A stretch of DNA of 51,917 bases from Saccharibacillus sp. JS10 (GTDB lineage Bacteria > Bacillota > Bacilli > Paenibacillales > Paenibacillaceae), in contig NZ_JANFNS010000011.1 of NCBI RefSeq assembly GCF_024436065.1, positions 1-51,917 on the forward strand. Reading direction: 5' to 3'. Every line of letters starts with the position of its first letter. The first letter of the stretch is position 1. Positions 1 through 9,036 of the stretch are shown here, in pieces. A program made the position numbers and the translations under genes. The notes beneath the pieces were generated by a model. The model searched no databases, was not told the DNA's origin, and was given only the letters and a program-made list of their open reading frames with translations.

Positions 1-317
1 GAACCGAAGCGCCTTTGCCCTTTCCCCTCACCTCTAAAGCTCTATTTCAAATGAAAGGGGGAAAGGACAACGAAGCGAAGGTCGAAAGCAGGCTCGCTCC
101 CCCCGGTAACATTTTTGTAACCGTTCCCTATTCCATCCTCGGTATAATGATGAAATGGGTTTAAAAGCTTTTAAAAAAAACCTGCATACAATCATCGTTT
201 TCCTAGGGGACTTTCGATACTAAAGTTTTTCGGTTTTTTAAACGAATAGGATCGAAAGAGAAAACGAGATAAGCATGTTATAGCATTGCGCAGAAACGAT
301 GTAAGGGGGAATTGAAT
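1..317. other. Left-edge region without a recognisable gene
   Basis: No open reading frame with a convincing ribosome binding site is visible here. A 9-bp inverted repeat lies near the edge (CCTTTCCCC at 19-27, GGGGAAAGG at 58-66); it may be the 3' end of an upstream transcription unit, but no T-run follows it. A TATAAT hexamer at 143-148 has no good -35 box 16-18 bases upstream. The stretch from about 150 to 300 is A+T-rich and presumably carries the promoter of the lipoprotein gene at 318, which I could not pin down. Confidence 0.4.
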
Positions 318-716
318 ATGAAGCGGAAGGTGATGTCTTTTGCCTTTTGCCTATTCTGCACTTCACTTCTTCTTCTAACGGCATGTACAGCGGAGGAGCC
401 TTCGTCTTGGGCAGTCTACGATGGTGCAACGGTTGAAGAAAGTTTTCCTGTGCCTAAAGAAGCAAGCAAAACAGAGGTGAAAGCCGATAACGCAAAGATG
501 AGCTATGTACGCTATTCGGTGCCGGGATTAGAACGTTTGCAAGAAATGCCGGAAGCTTACTTAGAAGCCATTAAAGCTTGGGGCTGGACCGAAGAAAAAG
601 ATCAGGAAAATGTAGAAGGACCTAATCCGATCTTTATTTTTTCAAAAGGTAGAACAACGGTGCATTTATCGCGGGAAGGCAATTATCTGACCGTGCTCGT
701 TCCAAAAGAAAATTAA
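318..716 (+). CDS. Small predicted lipoprotein of unknown function
   Basis: Encodes 132 residues. The N-terminus is a lipoprotein signal: basic MKRK, a hydrophobic core, then the lipobox LTAC with Cys23 as the expected lipidated residue, so the mature protein should be anchored on the outer face of the membrane. I chose ATG 318 because the AAGGGGGA ribosome binding site at 303-310 is correctly spaced from it; a TTG at 312 would be too close. The mature part is about 110 residues, hydrophilic and mixed alpha/beta in appearance, with no motif that I recognise. It is a single-gene unit: the next gene is read from the opposite strand and both run into the same hairpin at 735-780. Function unknown; extracytoplasmic location is a fairly safe prediction. 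Confidence 0.8.
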   Translation: MKRKVMSFAFCLFCTSLLLLTACTAEEPSSWAVYDGATVEESFPVPKEASKTEVKADNAKMSYVRYSVPGLERLQEMPEAYLEAIKAWGWTEEKDQENVEGPNPIFIFSKGRTTVHLSREGNYLTVLVPKEN

Positions 717-734
717 AGACGTTATAAACATGTA

Positions 735-780
735 CAAAAAAGACCGGAATCTCGACAAAAATGTCGAATCCGGTCTTTTT
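735..780. terminator. Bidirectional intrinsic terminator
   Basis: A long stem pairs AAAAAGACCGGA-type sequence with TCCGGTCTTTTT, including an inner CGAC/GTCG pair around a short A-rich loop. It has an A-run on the left and a T-run on the right, so it can stop both the lipoprotein gene from the left and the converging membrane-protein gene from the right. Confidence 0.9.
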
Positions 781-799
781 GATGTGATCTAATTTGGAT

Positions 800-1330
800 T
801 TACTGGATATAATACGAGACGTCTTGGGGATTGAGCTTGATCATCACATCTCTCCGCTGTCCTTTCATACTCAAAAGGATTGAAATACGCGGAGCCATAA
901 ACCAAAAATGCCAAAATAGCAGCGCTAGCGTAAACGGAAGCGGAATCCAAGCGACGAGGACGCCGATAAAAATAAATCCGATCCACAAACTTTGCAGCAA
1001 TACTTGTTGCAAAATCGAAAATCCGGTGTGCTGGTCAGGCAAAAATCCAAACCAGATCCCGGAGAAACGGAGTTTCCACTTTTTACGATAGATCGATCCT
1101 CGAATCAATAATACCGCATGGGATACGACAAAATGAATCCACAGCACGATCAAAAAAGCAGCAGACATATACAAAAGCGTATACCAAGAATATAAAAACA
1201 GACCGACAAGCAAAATAGGAATCGGCACGATCCAATAGCTTATCTGTAAAAGTCGCGGAACATGAAACTTGCGAATAAGCTGATACTGATAAATTGTGGC
1301 GTTATCATTTTCACGTTGTTGCTCCAGCAT
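800..1330 (-). CDS. Predicted integral membrane protein, function unknown
   Basis: Encodes 176 residues. ATG at 1330 is preceded on the - strand by an AGGAAGG ribosome binding site. About three to four hydrophobic segments are visible: a pair near residues 33-70 that includes IVPIPILLVGLFLYSW, and another pair near 112-150 containing WIGFIFIGVLVAWIPL. Short cytosolic-looking ends flank them; the N-terminus is polar and Gln-rich, and a basic patch (YRKKWKLR) sits between the two hydrophobic halves. No catalytic or transport motif is recognisable. It is transcribed against its neighbours and converges on the terminator at 735-780. It is not part of the B. subtilis gene order here, so it may be lineage-specific. 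Confidence 0.75.
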   Translation of the reverse strand: MLEQQRENDNATIYQYQLIRKFHVPRLLQISYWIVPIPILLVGLFLYSWYTLLYMSAAFLIVLWIHFVVSHAVLLIRGSIYRKKWKLRFSGIWFGFLPDQHTGFSILQQVLLQSLWIGFIFIGVLVAWIPLPFTLALLFWHFWFMAPRISILLSMKGQRRDVMIKLNPQDVSYYIQ

Positions 1331-1524
1331 ACCCGATCTTCCTTCCTATTCCAGATCCAGCATTCCCGGATTCGGGAATAAGGCTGTTTTTATCATAACG
1401 CAAAGCAGACGGAATCAAAAGGATGAAAAAGGAAGGTCGTGACAATTTATAAAAGATAGTTCAGCGTAAGCTTGAAATCAGGTACAATGAATAAGGAAAA
1501 AATGCGGGTTACGGGAGGCATGAA

Positions 1525-3036
1525 ATGAGAAATTGGAATACAGACGATGCTCCGCTCTATACAGAGCTGCTTCGTTACGCCTCACGTAGAGACGTTTCTT
1601 TTCATGTGCCTGGTCACAAAGACGGGAACTTTTATACACATAAGCAAGGGTCGATGCCTTACGGTTTTTCGGAAATGCTTTCGATCGATGTCACTGAAAT
1701 TGAAGGAACCGACGATCTGCATGATCCAGAAGGGGTCATAAAAGAAGCTCAGCAAAAAGCAGCGGCTTTCTGGGATGCGGAAGAATCTTTCTTTTTGGTG
1801 GGAGGCAGTACGGTTGGAAATTTGGCTTTATTGTTAACGGTCTGCTCAGAGCCTGGATCTCTGTTGATCGTACAGCGGAATGTGCATAAGTCGATCATTA
1901 ACGGTCTGATGCTGGCGGGAGCACAAGCGGTATTTGTGTCTTCGGATCATGAGCCGTCAAGTCAACTTCCCGTTACACCTCACGATGTGTCGCTAGAGCA
2001 AGCTTTGAAGCGATATCCGCAAGCCAAAGGAGTATTCATCACTCGACCTAATTACTATGGGATGGGACGCGATATTCGCCAAACGTCGGAACTATGCCAT
2101 CAATACGGAGTTCCGCTATTAGTGGATGAAGCGCATGGTGCGCATTACGGATTGCATCCTCATTTTCCGACTTCGGCGATTCAAGCGGGAGCGGACGGCG
2201 TCGTGCAATCGACTCATAAAATGCTGACCGCGATGACGATGGGCGCAATGCTGCATGTGCGAGGTGATCGAATAGATCGCGATCTGTTAAAGACACGTCT
2301 AGCGATGGTGCAAAGTTCAAGCCCGTCTTATCCCATCATGGCTTCGCTAGATATGGCGCGCAGTGTAGCGGAGCAGCAAGGTGAAGATACTTGGAAAGAA
2401 GCTTTGGAAGCCGCGGCATATATTCGTAACGAAATTCGGAAGCTGAATAGATTCGAAATCTTGGGACCGACCGATGAGAAGAGCTATACGGAGCAAGATC
2501 CTTTTAAAATCGTGATTTACGATGTGGAGCACAACTTAAACGGTTATGAGCTTCAGCGAAAGCTGCAACATCAAGGTTGCGTAGCGGAAATGAGTGACGA
2601 GCATCGGACGGTATTGGCACTTGGACCCGGAACGACAATGAGCGATGCAATAAGATTGATGAAAACCTTGAAACAGATACAAGATGAATCTGATCCTGAT
2701 CTTTTGAAAAGTGGTTTACGACGCGATCAGCAAAATAAGGTGTCGGCGGCTGCCGAAACCTTTTCTACTGATGAAGCGCTCCTGATTTCTGAACCGGTAT
2801 CTTTTCACCTGCATCAAGCTCAAGACGTACAATCCGTCAAAATCGAGCAAGCAATCGGAGAAATTTGTGCAGAAATGATCGTTCCTTACCCGCCGGGTAT
2901 TCCGCTGGTGTATGCTGGAGAAATCGTAAGTCGGGCTGCGGTAACCCATTTGCTTAAACTTCGCAGTGCTGGAGCTCGCTTTCAAGGATCATCCGATCCT
3001 TCGCTGCAAACGATTCGAGTACGCAAAACGAAATAA
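1525..3036 (+). CDS. yaaO: Orn/Lys/Arg decarboxylase-family PLP enzyme (YaaO-like)
   Basis: Encodes 503 residues, close to the length of the B. subtilis YaaO family. The fold-type I PLP domain starts with the family hallmark FHVPGHKDG (about residues 26-34). An SxxHK-type site in VVQSTHKML supplies the PLP lysine at residue 232, and DEAHGAHYG (about 201-209) holds the aspartate and histidine that contact the cofactor. A smaller C-terminal domain ends with VPYPPGIPLVYAGE, typical of this group. The reaction is probably decarboxylation of a basic amino acid towards polyamines; the true substrate cannot be read from the sequence. ATG 1525 follows GGGAGG. It lies just upstream of tmk, as in B. 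subtilis, and is probably co-transcribed with it. A weak promoter candidate has TACAAT at 1483-1488. Confidence 0.9.
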   Translation: MRNWNTDDAPLYTELLRYASRRDVSFHVPGHKDGNFYTHKQGSMPYGFSEMLSIDVTEIEGTDDLHDPEGVIKEAQQKAAAFWDAEESFFLVGGSTVGNLALLLTVCSEPGSLLIVQRNVHKSIINGLMLAGAQAVFVSSDHEPSSQLPVTPHDVSLEQALKRYPQAKGVFITRPNYYGMGRDIRQTSELCHQYGVPLLVDEAHGAHYGLHPHFPTSAIQAGADGVVQSTHKMLTAMTMGAMLHVRGDRIDRDLLKTRLAMVQSSSPSYPIMASLDMARSVAEQQGEDTWKEALEAAAYIRNEIRKLNRFEILGPTDEKSYTEQDPFKIVIYDVEHNLNGYELQRKLQHQGCVAEMSDEHRTVLALGPGTTMSDAIRLMKTLKQIQDESDPDLLKSGLRRDQQNKVSAAAETFSTDEALLISEPVSFHLHQAQDVQSVKIEQAIGEICAEMIVPYPPGIPLVYAGEIVSRAAVTHLLKLRSAGARFQGSSDPSLQTIRVRKTK

Positions 3037-3069
3037 AGAAAGAAAAAAGAGACAAGGCGGTAACCAAAC

Positions 3070-3723
3070 ATGAAAGATTCGGGTAAATTTATAGTATTGG
3101 AAGGCCCAGACGGTAGCGGGAAAACGACACAAATCGCAAAGATCGAAGACTATCTTCGCGAACGCGGAATCGATTTTGTGTCTACGCGCGAACCGGGCGG
3201 CGTCCAAGTTGCCGAAAAGATCCGTAGCGTCATTTTGGATGTAGAAAATGATATGAGTGGTCTTACGGAATGTCTGCTGTATGCAGCGGCACGTCGGGAA
3301 CATTTGATCCAAAAGGTGATTCCAGCGCTGAATGAAGGCAAAGTCGTTATTTGCGATCGCTACGTGATGTCTTCGCTTAGTTATCAAGGGTATGGACGTA
3401 GACTGGGGGAAGTTGTACTTGAAGTAAACAAACGTGCGATCGACGTGGAAGGCAAACAGTACTGGGCAGACATGAATATTTATTTGGATGTGACGCCTGA
3501 GATTGGTCTTCAGCGGATTCATGCCAAACATGCAGATCGTGAAATCAATCGTTTGGATCTAGAAAGTAACGATTTTCATCACCGGGTTCGTGACGGATAT
3601 TTGAAATTGGAACAAGAATATGCCGAACAATTCAAAAAAATCGACGCTTCGCAAAACGAAGACGCTGTTTTTGCCGATATAAAAGAAGTGATAGACAACC
3701 TTCTGCTGTCAAACCGTGTATAA
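3070..3723 (+). CDS. tmk: Thymidylate kinase
   Basis: Encodes 217 residues, the normal length for dTMP kinase, which makes dTDP from dTMP and ATP in the cytosol on both salvage and de novo routes to dTTP. The P-loop is EGPDGSGKTT at about residues 11-20. The DRY signature of the family (VVICDRYVMSS) is near residue 95, followed by SLSYQGYGR. The LID region near residues 145-160 carries HADREINRLD, with basic residues. The start at 3070 lies 34 bases behind the yaaO stop, with AAGGCGG upstream. Gene order tmk-darA-yaaR-holB is the standard Firmicutes replication-linked cluster. Confidence 0.97.
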   Translation: MKDSGKFIVLEGPDGSGKTTQIAKIEDYLRERGIDFVSTREPGGVQVAEKIRSVILDVENDMSGLTECLLYAAARREHLIQKVIPALNEGKVVICDRYVMSSLSYQGYGRRLGEVVLEVNKRAIDVEGKQYWADMNIYLDVTPEIGLQRIHAKHADREINRLDLESNDFHHRVRDGYLKLEQEYAEQFKKIDASQNEDAVFADIKEVIDNLLLSNRV

Positions 3724-3760
3724 TAGCAGGAAATACGCATACTTATGTCGAACAAAATGA

Positions 3761-4147
<387 letters not shown>

Positions 4148-4216
4148 TCGAAAGCTTGTGCTGTCCTGTCGGCTGTTGGTACGACCCATTCACCGGCGGA
4201 CAGCCGGCGCGAAAAA

Positions 4217-4250
4217 GAGAGGAGTCTCCAAAGTTGGAGACCTCTCATTT
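4217..4250 (+). terminator. Hairpin, possible weak terminator
   Basis: GAGAGGAGTCTCCAA pairs with TTGGAGACCTCTC with one bulged base. Only ATTTT follows, so termination is likely to be partial; it may set the ratio of darA to yaaR transcript. Confidence 0.55.
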
Positions 4251-4277
4251 TCACGGATACAAAGGTAGGGATAAATC

Positions 4278-4721
4278 ATGAAAATTAATCCAGGCTTTCG
4301 CCCTTTAAACAATACGCCGATTACGCCAGATACCGGAGCGCGTCCGATTGAACAACGCAGCTTTGCCGATACGATTCGAAATCATGAAGCGCAAGCGACG
4401 CAAGACGAATTAGGACGCCGGATGTTGGAGATCAACAAGCAGGGCGACCGTCTTGCTCGTTCGATGACGATTCGTGAACTGAAAATGTATCGCACGATGG
4501 TTAAGCGTTTTTTGGAAGATACGGTACGCCGCGGTGTAGGGATGAAAGATACCAAAGGCTGGGATCGCCTAGGCAGAACCAAACGTTACAAATTGATCGA
4601 CGAAGTCGATAGCAAATTACTGGCGATGGCTGATGAATTGCTTGCCAGTGAAGAAGGTCGGATCAGCTTGCTTGAGCAATTGGGCGAAGTGCGTGGTCTG
4701 CTGATGAATTTGCTGTTCTGA
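4278..4721 (+). CDS. yaaR: YaaR family protein (DUF327)
   Basis: Encodes 147 residues, matching the YaaR/DUF327 family in length and position between darA and holB. The N-terminal third is polar and proline-containing (NTPITPDTGARP). The rest is strongly helical and charged, with conserved-looking blocks RELKMYRTMVKRFLEDTV (about 75-92) and WDRLGRTKRYKLIDEVDSKL (about 101-120). There is no signal peptide or membrane segment. The molecular function of the family is not established. The ribosome binding site is weak (GGTAGGGAT before ATG 4278). Confidence 0.9.
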   Translation: MKINPGFRPLNNTPITPDTGARPIEQRSFADTIRNHEAQATQDELGRRMLEINKQGDRLARSMTIRELKMYRTMVKRFLEDTVRRGVGMKDTKGWDRLGRTKRYKLIDEVDSKLLAMADELLASEEGRISLLEQLGEVRGLLMNLLF

Positions 4722-4751
4722 TTCTGTCGAAATCATAAGTCTTGTACTCCG

Positions 4752-4777
4752 ACGCCGCTCTGCGGCGTTATTCTTTT
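4752..4777 (+). terminator. Short intrinsic terminator after yaaR
   Basis: ACGCCGC/GCGGCGT stem with a TCT loop, followed by TATTCTTTT. The compact stem and moderate T-run suggest partial termination before holB. Confidence 0.65.
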
Positions 4778-4797
4778 AGTTAGGAGACCCTTTTTAT

Positions 4798-5778
4798 ATG
4801 TCGTTACAAACAATCAGTGGACAAGAGATTGCCAAGCAAATGTTAAGCAACAGTTTGCGTAGCGAACGTGTCTCACATGCGTATTTGTTCAGTGGACCCG
4901 GCGGTGGTGCCCGTCGTCAAGCAGCGAATGCTTTTGCCCAAGCGCTACTGTGCGAACGCGGAACAGAGCTTGGCGATGCTTGCGGCGAATGTCTAAGCTG
5001 CCGAAAAGTCGAGCATGGCAACCATCCCGATCTACAAGCCATCGCACCCGATGGAGCTTCGATCAAGATCGAGCAAATTCGGGAGTTGCAAAAGATGTTT
5101 TCGTATCGTTCGGGTTCAAGCGGACGTAAAGTCTATATTATCGATGAAGCCGACAAAATGACGGTACAAGCTTCGAACAGTCTATTGAAGTTTTTGGAAG
5201 AACCTCCAGCTCCGGCTGTCGCGATATTGTTATCGGAAAATGCGCAAACACTACTGCCGACGATTCGTTCACGCGTTCAGCTGGTTCCTTTTACCGCAAT
5301 GGGTGCGGAGTCTATTTTAAGTCAGCTAGCTGTAGAAGGATTAGCAACACCGGCAGCGAGATGTGCGGCTCAACTTACGCCCGGCGTAGAGGAATGCAAA
5401 GCACTTGCAGCAGAGAATTGGTTTGCAGAAATAAGAAATGTAGTGATACAATTAGGGAAGGAGTCGATCGGTCGAAGTGGCGCAAGTCTGGTTACCGCTC
5501 AGCAGCAAGTTTTCAAAGCGGGGCTTGGCGAGCACCTCGATAGTCTGTTCGATCTTTTCCATTTGTGGTTTAGAGATATGATTTACGTTCTTTCCGAACG
5601 GCGCGAGCACATCGTTTTCATAGATCAGCTGGAGTTCATCTCCCAAGTGGCAAATTCCCGCAGTACGGAGTATTGGATAGGATGCATGTCTATTGCCGCA
5701 GAGAGCAAAAAAAAGCTCAAATCCAACATGAATACCCAGCTTTGTTTTGAGCAATTTTTAGTGAGACTCGGCCCTTAA
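4798..5778 (+). CDS. holB: DNA polymerase III delta-prime subunit
   Basis: Encodes 326 residues, a clamp-loader subunit of the AAA+ family that helps load the beta sliding clamp during replication. The P-loop position reads SGPGGGARR (about residues 32-40), lacking the canonical GKT, as expected for a delta-prime subunit that does not bind ATP productively. A zinc module follows with Cys52, Cys62, Cys65 and Cys68. IDEADKMTVQASNSLLKFLE near residues 116-135 is the Walker B/sensor region, and LLPTIRSRVQ carries the SRC-like motif in altered form. The start has a GGAG site about 11 bases upstream. It is linked with ricT and yabA, as in B. subtilis. Confidence 0.95.
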   Translation: MSLQTISGQEIAKQMLSNSLRSERVSHAYLFSGPGGGARRQAANAFAQALLCERGTELGDACGECLSCRKVEHGNHPDLQAIAPDGASIKIEQIRELQKMFSYRSGSSGRKVYIIDEADKMTVQASNSLLKFLEEPPAPAVAILLSENAQTLLPTIRSRVQLVPFTAMGAESILSQLAVEGLATPAARCAAQLTPGVEECKALAAENWFAEIRNVVIQLGKESIGRSGASLVTAQQQVFKAGLGEHLDSLFDLFHLWFRDMIYVLSERREHIVFIDQLEFISQVANSRSTEYWIGCMSIAAESKKKLKSNMNTQLCFEQFLVRLGP

Positions 5779-5858
5779 GCGGGCAGCCGGTAGATGAAGG
5801 ATGTAGGTCGGCTAGCGAGGATCTAGCGTTTTTGAATGCGCGCAAGGGAGGTTTAGCT

Positions 5859-6659
5859 TTGTACAGTGTAGTCGGCGTTCGCTTTAAAAAAGCGGGCAAA
5901 GTGTATTATTTCGATCCTTTGGAGTTTCCGATTGAGCAGGAACAATGCGTAATCGTAGAAACGGCTAGAGGCGTCGAGTATGGCAAAGTTGTTGTCGGTA
6001 AAAAGCAAGTGCAAGAAAGCGATGTTGTGTTACCGCTTAAGCGAGTGATTCGTATCGCAGGTGACACCGATGCGCGTGTAGTCGAGGAGAACAAGGACGC
6101 AGCCCGTAAGGCGTTTGCAACCTGTTTGAATAAAATTAAAGATCACGGTTTGAAAATGAAGCTGGTTGACGTGGAATACACGTTTGATCGGAACAAAATC
6201 ATTTTCTACTTCACGGCGGAAGGTCGGGTCGATTTCCGTGAGCTTGTCAAAGATTTAGCTAGCATTTTTCGGACACGAATCGAGCTTCGGCAGATTGGGG
6301 TTCGGGATGAAGCCAAGATGCTTGGAGGAATCGGACCTTGTGGACGGGTACTATGCTGCTCGTCGTGGTTGGGCGATTTCGAACCGGTATCGATCAAGAT
6401 GGCAAAAGACCAGAACCTGTCGCTGAATCCGACGAAAATTTCCGGGCTTTGCGGCAGATTGATGTGTTGTCTGAAGTTTGAGCATGACAATTACGAAAGT
6501 TCGAAAGAAGAACTTCCGGCTGTCGGCAAAATGGTTGTCACATCGCTTGGGGAAGGCAAGGTCGTAGGACTGAATGCCGGCAAGCGAATGGTGCATGTGC
6601 AGTTGTTTGAGATCAGCAAAGTAAAAGAATTGTCCATGGACGACATTGTCGTCAAGTAA
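5859..6659 (+). CDS. ricT: RicT (YaaT), PSP1-domain subunit of the RicAFT complex
   Basis: Encodes 266 residues from TTG 5859, chosen because GGGAGG at 5845-5850 is well placed and the protein then begins [14 protein letters not shown], like its homologues; an upstream TTG at 5832 lacks a site. The PSP1 domain covers most of the chain. Six cysteines are clustered in two similar motifs: Cys161, Cys166, Cys167 and Cys198, Cys203, Cys204 (PCGRVLCC and LCGRLMCC). In B. subtilis RicT binds RicA and RicF, the complex carries 4Fe-4S clusters and supports RNase Y-dependent mRNA processing and development. No ricA or ricF lies in the window. Confidence 0.94.
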   Translation: MYSVVGVRFKKAGKVYYFDPLEFPIEQEQCVIVETARGVEYGKVVVGKKQVQESDVVLPLKRVIRIAGDTDARVVEENKDAARKAFATCLNKIKDHGLKMKLVDVEYTFDRNKIIFYFTAEGRVDFRELVKDLASIFRTRIELRQIGVRDEAKMLGGIGPCGRVLCCSSWLGDFEPVSIKMAKDQNLSLNPTKISGLCGRLMCCLKFEHDNYESSKEELPAVGKMVVTSLGEGKVVGLNAGKRMVHVQLFEISKVKELSMDDIVVK

Positions 6660-6691
6660 GTCAATCGGAACCGCTCTGGGGTGGAGTTTAC

Positions 6692-7060
6692 TTGGAGAAG
6701 AAAAATGTTTTCGTGCAAATACACGAGATGGAAGCGCAAATGGAAAACTTTAAAAACGAGCTTAGCAACATCAAGCAGACGGTAAAAGAGCTCATGGAGG
6801 ATAACCATAGGCTTCTAACGGAAAACGAACGTCTGCGAGAAATTTTGAAAAGGGAAGTCCAAGCTGAATCGAAATCCGAACCGTTTCATGTTCTGCAACA
6901 ATCGACGCAAAAAAATGAGAACATTAGTGATACGGTCGGGGAAGGATACGATAATTTGGCGCGGTTGTACCATGAAGGATTCCATATCTGTAATGTGTAC
7001 TACGGTCATTTGCGTATGGAAGGCGATTGCTTGTTCTGCTTGTCTTTTTTGAATAAATAA
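6692..7060 (+). CDS. yabA: Replication initiation control protein YabA
   Basis: Encodes 122 residues. YabA restrains over-initiation by binding DnaA and the DnaN clamp. The N-terminal half is a long coiled coil (about residues 5-55, heptads rich in Leu, Glu, Asn) that forms the tetramer. A linker follows, then a small C-terminal zinc domain with His98, Cys100, Cys113 and Cys116. The start is TTG 6692 with GGTGGAG just upstream. It sits 32 bases behind ricT and ends at a good terminator. Confidence 0.95.
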   Translation: MEKKNVFVQIHEMEAQMENFKNELSNIKQTVKELMEDNHRLLTENERLREILKREVQAESKSEPFHVLQQSTQKNENISDTVGEGYDNLARLYHEGFHICNVYYGHLRMEGDCLFCLSFLNK

Positions 7061-7077
7061 TCCGGTACCAGTCTGAG

Positions 7078-7110
7078 AGCCGCGGCGTTTTTTGCCTGCG
7101 GCTTTTTTTT
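7078..7110 (+). terminator. Intrinsic terminator after yabA
   Basis: GCCGCGGC pairs with GCCTGCGGC (one bulge) around a T-rich loop and is followed by eight T residues. Confidence 0.85.
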
Positions 7111-7129
7111 AAGAGGAGCGTTAATTAAG

Positions 7130-7897
7130 ATGGAAAAATCGCGGAGTGATATCCCTTTATATGAAGGCGAGCGGATCGATGATCTGCTGACGCAAAATTT
7201 GCATATTATTCAAAGCAGGGAAGTATTTAGCTTCTCCATGGATGCTGTATTGTTAGCACGATTTGCTTCTGTCCCGGCACGTGGAAAAGTCCTTGATCTG
7301 TGCACAGGCAATGGGGTAATTCCGATACTGCTATCTACGCGTACCAAAGCGACAATCGAAGGCGTAGAGATCCAAGAAAGACTGGCAAAAATGGCGGAGC
7401 GTAGCGTTGAGATGAATGGTCTTCAAGATCGGATCATAATCCATAATGCTGACCTGAAAAATTACCACGAAGTGGCAGGGCATGGGATGTACGATGCCGT
7501 AACCGTTAATCCGCCTTATGCGGCGCTTACAGGCAGCGATATTAAAGCGAATCAATACGAAGCGATCGCACGGCATGAAATTCATTGTACGTTAGAAGAC
7601 GTTGTGAAAGCTTGCGGTAAGCTTGTAAAGCAAGGCGGGAAAGTATCGATGGTACATCGTCCGCATCGCTTAGCGGATATTCTGACACTGATGCGTCAAT
7701 ATCGAATTGAGCCGAAACGCGTTCGCTTTGTACATCCGCGGGCGGGCATGGAAGCAAATATGGTATTGGTAGAAGGAATACGCGATGCCAAGCCGGAAAT
7801 GCGTATTATGCCGCCGCTGATTGTCTATAACGATCAAGGGAAATATGGCGACGAATTTATGGAAATCTATTATGGCAAGCCGGGAGGCGAAGCGTAA
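7130..7897 (+). CDS. trmN6: tRNA1(Val) A37 N6-methyltransferase (TrmN6/YabB)
   Basis: Encodes 255 residues, a class I SAM-dependent methyltransferase. The SAM-binding glycine loop is LDLCTGNGVIP (about residues 53-63). The acidic strand end is in EGVEIQ, and the catalytic N6-adenine motif NPPY is at residues 127-130. The family methylates A37 of tRNA(Val); assignment to that substrate comes from family and gene order. ATG 7130 follows AAGAGGAG. It is followed after one base by rsmI. In B. subtilis a GIY-YIG gene, yazA, separates the two; there is no room for it here. Confidence 0.9.
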   Translation: MEKSRSDIPLYEGERIDDLLTQNLHIIQSREVFSFSMDAVLLARFASVPARGKVLDLCTGNGVIPILLSTRTKATIEGVEIQERLAKMAERSVEMNGLQDRIIIHNADLKNYHEVAGHGMYDAVTVNPPYAALTGSDIKANQYEAIARHEIHCTLEDVVKACGKLVKQGGKVSMVHRPHRLADILTLMRQYRIEPKRVRFVHPRAGMEANMVLVEGIRDAKPEMRIMPPLIVYNDQGKYGDEFMEIYYGKPGGEA

Positions 7898-7898
7898 T

Positions 7899-8777
7899 AT
7901 GCAGGTGCAAAAAAGCTTCGAATCACATGCTGAAGGAGCAGGAACCTTATACTTGGTCGCAACGCCGATCGGCAATCTGGAAGATATGACCTACCGAGCA
8001 ATACGGACATTGCGAGAATGTGAATTGATCGCCGCAGAAGATACCAGGCAGACTCGTAAACTTCTCACTCATTTTGAGATCGTACCGCAAAAATTGTTCA
8101 GTTATCATGAGCATAATAAAGCGGCAAGCGGGCCTGAATTGATACGCTATATAATAGAAGGAAAAAATTTAGCGATCGTCAGCGATGCCGGTCTACCGGC
8201 GATTTCCGACCCTGGAACCGATCTTGTCAAACTCGCGATCGAAGCCGGAATTTCAGTCGTTCCGATCCCCGGTGCGAACGCTGCTTTGAGTGCTTTGATC
8301 GTATCCGGCTTATCGACAGATCAATTTACGTTTGCCGGATTTTTGCCGCGTGAAAACAAAGACCGCCGAGAAGCTTTGGAGTCGCTTGGACACATCGAAG
8401 GTACATTGCTTTTTTACGAATCCCCGCATCGGGTACTCAAAACGATTGAAGCGATGTTCGAAGCATGGGGTTCGCGTAAAGCGGTGCTGGCACGGGAACT
8501 GACGAAGCGGCATGAAGAGATTGCACGCGGTACATTAGACGAATTGGTGTCGCGTCTTCAAGAGTATCCGCCGATCGGGGAATATTGTATTGCGGTAGAA
8601 GGCGAAAGCCGAGAGCAGGCTCAAGAACGGAAAGATGCTTGGTGGCAAGAACTGGAGCTAGAGGATCATGTAGCGCATTATGAAGAGCAAGAAGGAATCT
8701 CGCGCAAAGATGCGATGAAGAAGGTTGCGGGCGATCGCGGGATTTCGAAGCGGGATGTTTATAACGCGTTATTGTAG
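7899..8777 (+). CDS. rsmI: 16S rRNA C1402 2'-O-methyltransferase RsmI (YabC)
   Basis: Encodes 292 residues from ATG 7899. A longer in-frame extension starting inside trmN6 has no family support. This tetrapyrrole-methylase-fold enzyme methylates the ribose of C1402 in the 16S decoding centre. Signature blocks are LVATPIGNLEDMTYRA (about 19-34), AEDTRQTRKLL, SDAGLPAISDPG and PIPGANAALSALIVSGL. The C-terminal helical part ends with RKDAMKKVAGDRGISKRDVY, a typical small C-terminal domain. The GGGAGG site lies inside the end of trmN6, which implies translational coupling. Confidence 0.95.
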   Translation: MQVQKSFESHAEGAGTLYLVATPIGNLEDMTYRAIRTLRECELIAAEDTRQTRKLLTHFEIVPQKLFSYHEHNKAASGPELIRYIIEGKNLAIVSDAGLPAISDPGTDLVKLAIEAGISVVPIPGANAALSALIVSGLSTDQFTFAGFLPRENKDRREALESLGHIEGTLLFYESPHRVLKTIEAMFEAWGSRKAVLARELTKRHEEIARGTLDELVSRLQEYPPIGEYCIAVEGESREQAQERKDAWWQELELEDHVAHYEEQEGISRKDAMKKVAGDRGISKRDVYNALL

Positions 8778-8781
8778 TTTT

Positions 8782-8861
8782 TTCGGCACGAAAAAACATC
8801 AAATAAAAATATTCGGCACGAAAAAACATCAAATAAAAATATTCGGCACGAAAAAACATCA
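8782..8861. repeat. 30-bp direct tandem repeat, about 2.7 copies
   Basis: Unit boundaries are 8782-8811, 8812-8841 and a partial third copy 8842-8861. Each unit starts TTCGGCACGAAAAAACATCA and continues with an A/T-only tail; the copies are identical as far as they extend. It begins four bases after the rsmI stop. The 30-base period keeps reading frames open on both strands, which creates spurious repetitive ORFs. The unit has no internal dyad of note and no spacer, so it is not a CRISPR array. Confidence 0.95.
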
Positions 8862-8865
8862 GGTA

Positions 8866-8892
8866 CAAAAAAACCTCCATTATAGTGGAGGT
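8866..8892 (-). terminator. Intrinsic terminator for abrB (minus strand)
   Basis: ACCTCCA (8873-8879) pairs with TGGAGGT (8886-8892). Read on the - strand the stem is followed by a T-run corresponding to the A-run at 8867-8872. It lies about 140 bases past the abrB stop codon. Confidence 0.75.
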
Positions 8893-8947
8893 AGGATTGG
8901 AAATTTTAAAGATTTAAAAGCATTTAAAGATTTAACTTCTAGCGGTA

Positions 8948-8994
8948 CAGATCCAAAATAAAAGGATTGGAGCGTTCCTTTTGTTTTGGATCTG
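8948..8994. repeat. 18-bp inverted repeat downstream of abrB
   Basis: The left arm at 8948-8965 (starting CAGATCCAAAA) pairs with 8977-8994 over 18 positions with a single T/G wobble and an 11-base spacer. The arms contain A/T blocks, so it might act as a terminator or as a 3' stabilising structure on the abrB transcript. Confidence 0.75.
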
Positions 8995-8999
8995 ATGTT

Positions 9000-9036
9000 G
9001 CAGAGTGAATGGAGGAGATCACTCCATTTACTTTGC
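9000..9036. repeat. 15-bp inverted repeat overlapping the abrB stop codon
   Basis: Arms at 9000-9014 and 9022-9036 pair over 15 positions with two G/T wobbles when read on the + strand (A/C mismatches on the - strand). The right arm includes the abrB stop codon at 9028-9030. Confidence 0.6.
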